53,640 bases of DNA from UBA917 sp964435085 (GTDB lineage: Bacteria; Patescibacteriota; Patescibacteriia; Patescibacteriales; Patescibacteriaceae): assembly GCA_964435085.1 (NCBI GenBank), contig CAYSXQ010000004.1:1-53640 (forward strand), read 5' to 3'. The notes beneath the pieces are model-generated. The model was given only the letters and a program-made list of their open reading frames with translations. It ran no database searches and was not told the origin of the DNA. Positions within the stretch are counted from its first letter, which is position 1. Each line of letters starts with the position of its first letter. Of this stretch, positions 48,965 through 53,640 are shown piece by piece. Made by a program: the position numbers and the translations under genes.

Positions 48965-50008
48965 ATGTTTAATCGCTTACTAGGAAAATTCAGCAAAGAC
49001 CTCGGTATCGACCTCGGCACGGCCAATACCCTCGTCTACACTCCAGATCGCGGCATCATTATTAATGAGCCGAGTGTGGTGGCGGTCAATACTCGTACGG
49101 ACGAGGTTTTGGCAGTTGGTGATGAGGCGAAGAAGATGCTGGGTAAGACGCCGGGTCATATTCAGGCGATTAAGCCGCTCATTGATGGTGTGGTGTCTGA
49201 TTTTGAAGTGACGGAGAAGATGCTTAAGTACTTCATTGATAAGGCTCATAATGAAAGCTTTACTCTAGCACCGCGCCCACGTGTCATTATCGGTATTCCC
49301 CTCGATATTACCGAAGTAGAAAAGAAAGCAGTGGAAGACGTCGTGAAGTCAGCTGGCGCTCGTCAGGTCTTCCTTGTTGAAGAGCCAATGGCGGCGGCAA
49401 TTGGTGTGCGTTTGCCGGTGACAGAAGCTAGCGCGACGATGATTGTTGATATTGGTGGTGGTACGACTGACATTGCAGTTATTTCTCTGGGTGGTTGTGT
49501 GAACTGGAAGAATTTACGTATTGCGGGAACGACTTTGAACAATGATATTATCCAGTATATTCGTGAAGAATATAGTATTTTGATTGGTGAACAGGTGGCG
49601 GAGAAGATTAAGATTCAGATTGGTACAGCTACGACCTGGAAGGAGTCGCTGGAGATGACGATGCGCGGTCGAGATTTGATTAGTGGTTTGCCGAAGGAGA
49701 TTAAGATTGGCGATAATCAGATTCGTGAAGCGATGAGTAATTCGATTCACCAGATTGTGGATAATATTAAAATTATTCTTGAGACTACGCCGCCGGAGTT
49801 GGTGTCGGATATTTATGAGTATGGTATTGTGTTGACTGGCGGTGGTTCAATGCTTAGAGGTCTTGATCGTTTGATTTCGGAAGCGGCGAAGGTGCCAGTA
49901 AAAGTGGCTGATGATCCGCTGACTTGTGTGGTGCGTGGGACTGGTATATTGCTGGCTGACGATGAGTTGTTGGCTAAAGTATCGGCGCCTAGTGCTCGCG
50001 ATTTATAA
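48965..50008 (+). CDS. mreB: Rod-shape determining protein MreB
   Basis: MreB is an actin-like filament that guides lateral wall synthesis. The 347 residues include the phosphate-1 loop DLGTANTLVY (17-26), VVEEPMAAAIG-type sequence (LVEEPMAAAIGV), phosphate-2 DIGGGTTDIAVI and the adenosine motif LTGGGSMLRGLD. It is the first of four genes in the usual mreB-mreC-mreD-mrdA order, with 3-base spacing to mreC. Confidence 0.97.
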   Translation: MFNRLLGKFSKDLGIDLGTANTLVYTPDRGIIINEPSVVAVNTRTDEVLAVGDEAKKMLGKTPGHIQAIKPLIDGVVSDFEVTEKMLKYFIDKAHNESFTLAPRPRVIIGIPLDITEVEKKAVEDVVKSAGARQVFLVEEPMAAAIGVRLPVTEASATMIVDIGGGTTDIAVISLGGCVNWKNLRIAGTTLNNDIIQYIREEYSILIGEQVAEKIKIQIGTATTWKESLEMTMRGRDLISGLPKEIKIGDNQIREAMSNSIHQIVDNIKIILETTPPELVSDIYEYGIVLTGGGSMLRGLDRLISEAAKVPVKVADDPLTCVVRGTGILLADDELLAKVSAPSARDL

Positions 50009-50011
50009 TTT

Positions 50012-50848
50012 ATGAAGAGAATCAGATTCAAAAGCTCGGGTTTAACGATAGTGTCAGTGGTGCTTGTGCTACTGATTTTTTTTCATTGGCTGGGTGCTTT
50101 GACTTGGTTAGATAATTTAGTTTTACGAGCTTTTGCCCCGATTAATAGTAGTTTGTATCAGTTCGGTTTTAATGTTAGTCAGAGTTATCATGATGCTAAT
50201 GATCAGCGTAATTCGGCGGAATTGATTCGCCAAAAAGACGAGCAAATTGCTCAGTTGCTGAAGACTAACGCTGAGCTTGCGGCTATCAAGAAGGATGATC
50301 AGGTTCTGCGAGCTTATTTTAAATTATTTGCTGAGGATAAATTTAATTATGTCATGGCTAAAGTTTTGTCTCGTGATATTATTAGTCGCGATGCGGTTAG
50401 TCGTAATAAACTAATTATTAATCGTGGAGCTAGTGATGGCTTGATGATTGGCTTCTTGGTGGTTGATCAAAATGGGGCAGCGGTGGGTAAGATTAGTAAG
50501 CTAAAGGATCATTTGGCTGAGGTGTCTTTGATTAATAGTAATGATTGTCAACTCGCTGTGGCTGTACAGAATGAAGATCAGACTATTGGTGTGGCGCAGG
50601 GTGATTTGGGTCTGATGGTGCGACTGGATTTTGTGCCTCAGTCGCAGAAATTAAGTGAAGGTCAGTTGGTAGTTAGCTCTGGTCTCGAGCCGGATATTCC
50701 TAGTAATATTATTGTCGGTAAAATTAAGACAATTGATAGCGCAAGTATTAATAATATTTGGCAAAAGGTTAGTCTGGAGCCGATTGCTAATTTGGATAAT
50801 TTAAGTTGGCTGGCTGTTGTCGTGCCGAAGGAGCCGTTTAGTTTTTGA
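50012..50848 (+). CDS. mreC: Rod-shape determining protein MreC
   Basis: The 278 residues have an N-terminal membrane helix (about 12-30), a coiled coil (about 65-95; IRQKDEQIAQLLKTNAELA) and the extracytoplasmic beta domain. That domain has RDIISRDAVSRNKLIINRGASDG and the paired GLMVRLDFVP and LVVSSGLEPDIPSNIIVGKI. It links MreB to the penicillin-binding proteins. It ends with TGA, showing that TGA is a stop codon here. Confidence 0.94.
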   Translation: MKRIRFKSSGLTIVSVVLVLLIFFHWLGALTWLDNLVLRAFAPINSSLYQFGFNVSQSYHDANDQRNSAELIRQKDEQIAQLLKTNAELAAIKKDDQVLRAYFKLFAEDKFNYVMAKVLSRDIISRDAVSRNKLIINRGASDGLMIGFLVVDQNGAAVGKISKLKDHLAEVSLINSNDCQLAVAVQNEDQTIGVAQGDLGLMVRLDFVPQSQKLSEGQLVVSSGLEPDIPSNIIVGKIKTIDSASINNIWQKVSLEPIANLDNLSWLAVVVPKEPFSF

Positions 50849-50875
50849 CATTAGAATTGACTTAATAATTGAAGC

Positions 50876-50970
50876 CAAAAGTAAAATCTAAAACTGTGCC
50901 TGCCGGCAGGTAGGAGTAAAAAGACAGTGCTATACGATCTTTTTCCTTTTTAGATTTTACTTATTACTTA
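50876..50970. repeat. Inverted repeat, family D (copy D3) disrupted by a CCTGCCGGCAGG element
   Basis: The right arm (GATCTTTTTCCTTTTTAGAT onward) and loop (CAGTGCTATACGA) are intact. The left arm is broken by about 20 bases including the palindrome CCTGCCGGCAGG (50899-50910). The loop equals that of D4 at 53548-53617. The right arm ends 4 bases before the mreD ATG. Confidence 0.78.
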
Positions 50971-50974
50971 GTCT

Positions 50975-51487
50975 ATGTGGTTAAGAGTAATAATTATCTT
51001 GATATTGATGAGCTTGGTGGCAGCTGTGCAGTTGGCTTTTTTGCCTAATTTTATTTTGGCTTCGTCGCTTAATTTAGCCTTGGTAGTTTTGGTCTTGATG
51101 GTTTTTGTTGGTAGTCGTCGCAATGCTTTGTTTTGCGCTATGACACTGGGCTTACTGTTTGATGCCTGGTCTTTTTATTGGTTTGGAGCTCAGACGCTTG
51201 TTTTTACTGGCTTGACGGCAGCATCATTTATGGCGGTAGATAATTTTTTTACTAATAAATCTTTGTATTCTTATTTATTTATCATTGCGCTTGCGACAAT
51301 TGTTTATGATTTGTATTGGTTACTCATTGCTAGTTGGCCTGGTGTTTTGGTATTAGGTTCAGGTTTTGTTTGGGTGGAGTTGCAAAAAATTGGTCTTAAT
51401 TTAGCCTTGGGAGTTTTGTTGTTTTATTTGGCTTTGGGGCTATCTAATAGCTTTCAGTCGGTTATCTTGGTTAAAAGAAAATATTAG
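50975..51487 (+). CDS. mreD: Rod-shape determining protein MreD
   Basis: The 170-residue protein is almost all hydrophobic, with about five or six membrane helices and the MreD pattern (LALVVLVLMVFVGSRRNALFCAMTLGLLFDAWSF region). The charged residues sit in short loops. It belongs to the elongasome and lies 3 bases before the PBP2 gene. It is identified mainly by topology and place in the operon. Confidence 0.87.
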   Translation: MWLRVIIILILMSLVAAVQLAFLPNFILASSLNLALVVLVLMVFVGSRRNALFCAMTLGLLFDAWSFYWFGAQTLVFTGLTAASFMAVDNFFTNKSLYSYLFIIALATIVYDLYWLLIASWPGVLVLGSGFVWVELQKIGLNLALGVLLFYLALGLSNSFQSVILVKRKY

Positions 51488-51490
51488 CTT

Positions 51491-53524
51491 ATGGATTTTT
51501 TTTCTAAAAACAAAAGCTCTCAAGGATTTGATCCTTTTGCTCAAATGGCAAGAGGGCGATTTGGTTTTAAGTCATCGGCACGTAAATATAATCTGGAGAT
51601 TAAAGATGGAGCTGGTTTTGATGGCTTGTCTAGCGAGCGCCTTGGTCGCAATTTGAGTCAAGCGTCTTTGCTTATAACCTTTGTACTGGCTGTTTTGATG
51701 GCGATGTTGTTGGTAGGTAAAGCTTATTGGTTGCAGGTGGTTAATGCTGAGCTATATCGTAATTTGTCTGAGGGTAATAGAATTAGAATTAAAAAAATTC
51801 CAGCTGAGCGAGGAATTATTTATGATCGTAATAAAAATCCTTTGGTGCACAATGTCGCTAATTTTTTGCTGTATACGATTCCGGCTGATTTGCCAAGCGA
51901 TGCAGCGGAGAGGGAGAAGCTCTTGCTGAAGTTGCTTGATTATTTGCCGAGTCTCGATATTAAAGCTTTAGACGAACAGCTGAAAAAAATAGCCAAAGGT
52001 TCTTATGAATCTTTTCAGCCTTTGTTTATTATGGATAATATTGATTATCAGGCAGCTCTTTCTATTTATTTGGCAGCAGAGAAGATGCCGGGGATTGTGC
52101 TTGATAGTATGAGTCTGCGTAATTATGATTTGCCTAGCTTGTCTTTTTCGCATTTGCTTGGTTATACCGGCAAGATTAATGCTGCTGAGTTGAAGCTAGA
52201 GGGTCGTGATTATTCGTTGATTGATTATGTGGGTAAATCTGGTCTGGAGAAATTTTATGAAAATGAGTTGCGTGGTGTTAGCGGTATTAAACAAATTGAA
52301 GTTGATGCTTTTGGCAAAGAAAAGAAAACTATTAGCGAGTCGCCGGTAGAAAATGGTCATAGTCTGGTGTTGTCGATTGATAACGCTGTGCAGGCGAGGT
52401 TAGAAATGATTGTTAATAAGTATCTAGAGAAGGGTGGTTTCAAAAGAGCTTCAGCAATTGTGATGGATCCTAATAATGGCGAGATAATCGCGATGATCAG
52501 CTTGCCGAGCTATGATAACAATGTCTTTGCTCGAGGTATTAGCAAGGATGAGTATCAAGCGCTCTTAACTAATCCGGATCGACCGCTTTATTCGCGAGCA
52601 ATTAGTGGTGAGTTTCCTTCTGGTTCGACGGTTAAGCCGGTGATGGTAGCGGCTGGTTTGGATAGTGGTATTATTACTGATCAGACTAGTTTTTTGAGTA
52701 ACGGTGGTTTACGTATCAGTCAATGGTATTTCCCAGATTGGAAGTTTGGTGGCCATGGCCAGACTAATGCGCGCAAAGCGATTGCTGAGTCTGTTAATAC
52801 TTATTTTTATTATCTCGGCGGAGGTTATCAAGATTTTCAAGGTCTTGGCATTGATCGGATGATGAATTATTTCAAAATGTTTGGTCTAGGTAATCAAACT
52901 GGCATTGATTTGCCCAATGAAGCTAGTGGTTTTTTGCCATCTAAGGAGTGGAAAGAAGAGGTTAAGAATGAAAAATGGTATATTGGTGATACTTACCATG
53001 TGGCAATTGGTCAGGGTGATTTATTAGCAACGCCATTGCAGGTGGCAAACTACACGGCTTTTTTTGCTAATGGTGGTAAGTTCTATCGTCCCCATCTGCT
53101 GAAAAGTATTTTGACACCAGAGGGCAAGGACTTAGGTACGAATGAAAATTATTTAGTGAAAGAGGCGGTGATTAAATCGGCTGATGTGGAGGTGGTGCGT
53201 GAGGGTATGCGTCAGGGTGTGACGGCTGGTAGTTCGATTCGTTTAAATACTTTGCCAGTTGAAGCAGCTGGTAAGACTGGTACAGCGCAATGGTCAAGTA
53301 AGAAAGCGCCACATGCTTGGTTTACTGGTTTTGCGCCTTATGACAAGCCGGAAATCGTAGTGACTATTTTAGTGGAAGAGGGTGAGGAGGGTAGTCGTGT
53401 CTCGGTGCCGATTGCTTATGACTTTATGCAGTGGTATTTCAATGGCAAGAAGTCAGATATGCCGATTGTGCCGAGGATTGAAGCACCGCGGGTTAGTTCT
53501 GGGACTATTGAAATATCTGATTAG
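51491..53524 (+). CDS. mrdA: Penicillin-binding protein 2 (peptidoglycan transpeptidase, elongation)
   Basis: The 677 residues have a cytoplasmic tail of about 55 residues, one membrane helix (about 58-80) and the pedestal domain with IPAERGIIYDRNKNPLVHN. The transpeptidase domain has the active Ser in S379-T-V-K382 (PSGSTVKP), S434-V-N436 and K595-T-G597. It cross-links wall during rod growth together with RodA, which would be expected just beyond the window. It is a class B enzyme with no glycosyltransferase domain. Confidence 0.96.
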   Translation: MDFFSKNKSSQGFDPFAQMARGRFGFKSSARKYNLEIKDGAGFDGLSSERLGRNLSQASLLITFVLAVLMAMLLVGKAYWLQVVNAELYRNLSEGNRIRIKKIPAERGIIYDRNKNPLVHNVANFLLYTIPADLPSDAAEREKLLLKLLDYLPSLDIKALDEQLKKIAKGSYESFQPLFIMDNIDYQAALSIYLAAEKMPGIVLDSMSLRNYDLPSLSFSHLLGYTGKINAAELKLEGRDYSLIDYVGKSGLEKFYENELRGVSGIKQIEVDAFGKEKKTISESPVENGHSLVLSIDNAVQARLEMIVNKYLEKGGFKRASAIVMDPNNGEIIAMISLPSYDNNVFARGISKDEYQALLTNPDRPLYSRAISGEFPSGSTVKPVMVAAGLDSGIITDQTSFLSNGGLRISQWYFPDWKFGGHGQTNARKAIAESVNTYFYYLGGGYQDFQGLGIDRMMNYFKMFGLGNQTGIDLPNEASGFLPSKEWKEEVKNEKWYIGDTYHVAIGQGDLLATPLQVANYTAFFANGGKFYRPHLLKSILTPEGKDLGTNENYLVKEAVIKSADVEVVREGMRQGVTAGSSIRLNTLPVEAAGKTGTAQWSSKKAPHAWFTGFAPYDKPEIVVTILVEEGEEGSRVSVPIAYDFMQWYFNGKKSDMPIVPRIEAPRVSSGTIEISD

Positions 53525-53547
53525 AATTGTCTTTCATGAGGTGCTTA

Positions 53548-53617
53548 AAGTAAAAAGTAAAAAGGAAAAAGACAGTGCTATACGATCTTTTTCCTTTTTA
53601 GATTTTACTTTTTACTT
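53548..53617. repeat. Inverted repeat, family D (copy D4)
   Basis: The right arm is full length (TCTTTTTCCTTTTTAGATTT onward). The left arm lacks about 7 bases (TCTAAAA) relative to D1. The loop CAGTGCTATACGA is the same as in D3. It follows the mrdA stop codon by about 20 bases; the remaining bases to the window end hold no gene. Confidence 0.8.
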
Positions 53618-53640
53618 ATTATTGGCTAATTATAAGCAAT

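Noticed and set aside
8359..50848. Alternative genetic code with TGA read as Gly or Trp
   Set aside because: TGA ends several genes at sensible places (the gene at 7847, lexA, mreC), so the standard bacterial code applies.

Overview
The window looks like a chromosomal segment from an uncultivated bacterium of the Candidate Phyla Radiation (Patescibacteria, most likely a Parcubacteria-type lineage). This is an inference from gene content. The type IV pilus genes, VirB2/TrbC-like pilins fused to lytic transglycosylases, TSP3-type calcium-binding membrane proteins, a sigma region 4 plus HARE-HTH regulator and an O-antigen-ligase/TPR protein are typical of those genomes. No 16S rRNA is present to confirm it. 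The code is standard, with TAA, TAG and TGA all used as stops. Base composition is moderately AT-rich. Few genes have a good Shine-Dalgarno sequence. The sequence is a scaffold with two N runs (18810-18909 and 48797-48806).

Layout. 1-10.6 kb: a type IV pilus locus with a CheY-like receiver, PilB, PilC, a run of minor prepilins (one a 1277-residue LVIVD-repeat protein, one carrying a DNRLRE domain) and two tandem major-pilin-like genes. 10.6-13.9 kb: a PAP2-like membrane protein, mannose-1-phosphate guanylyltransferase, MltG and an orphan reverse-strand gene. 14.1-15.3 kb: rplJ-rplL behind a strong promoter and an L10 leader with an attenuator. 15.5-22.7 kb: O-antigen ligase-like protein, a zinc-ribbon/TSP3 protein broken by an assembly gap, a secreted phospholipase C/P1-nuclease-like protein, and the sigma4/HARE-HTH regulator. 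22.8-25.3 kb, reverse strand: a redox/cell-wall operon with a DsbA-like protein and two six-cysteine lytic transglycosylases. 25.4-30.2 kb: exonuclease III, a small membrane protein, LeuRS and RsmA. 30.4-39.6 kb: a TSP3 membrane protein and a 2826-residue cysteine-rich secreted protein. 39.8-47.3 kb: LexA, SecA, a VanX-like M15 peptidase, SecD with inserted parvulin domains, and SecF. 47.4-53.5 kb: a short ProRS, then mreB-mreC-mreD-mrdA.

How the genes work together. Most of the window builds the cell envelope and moves proteins across it: the pilus, Sec secretion, periplasmic thiol chemistry and chaperoning, peptidoglycan cutting and elongation, and large surface proteins. The parvulin domains in SecD and the thiol oxidoreductase beside cysteine-rich enzymes both suggest that folding of secreted, disulfide-rich proteins, such as the giant 2826-residue protein, is coupled to export.

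The most striking non-coding signal is that many spaces between genes are filled by long inverted repeats from at least four AT-rich families, plus several GC-rich repeat types. They often end only a few bases before a start codon. One family occurs with its loop in opposite orientations.
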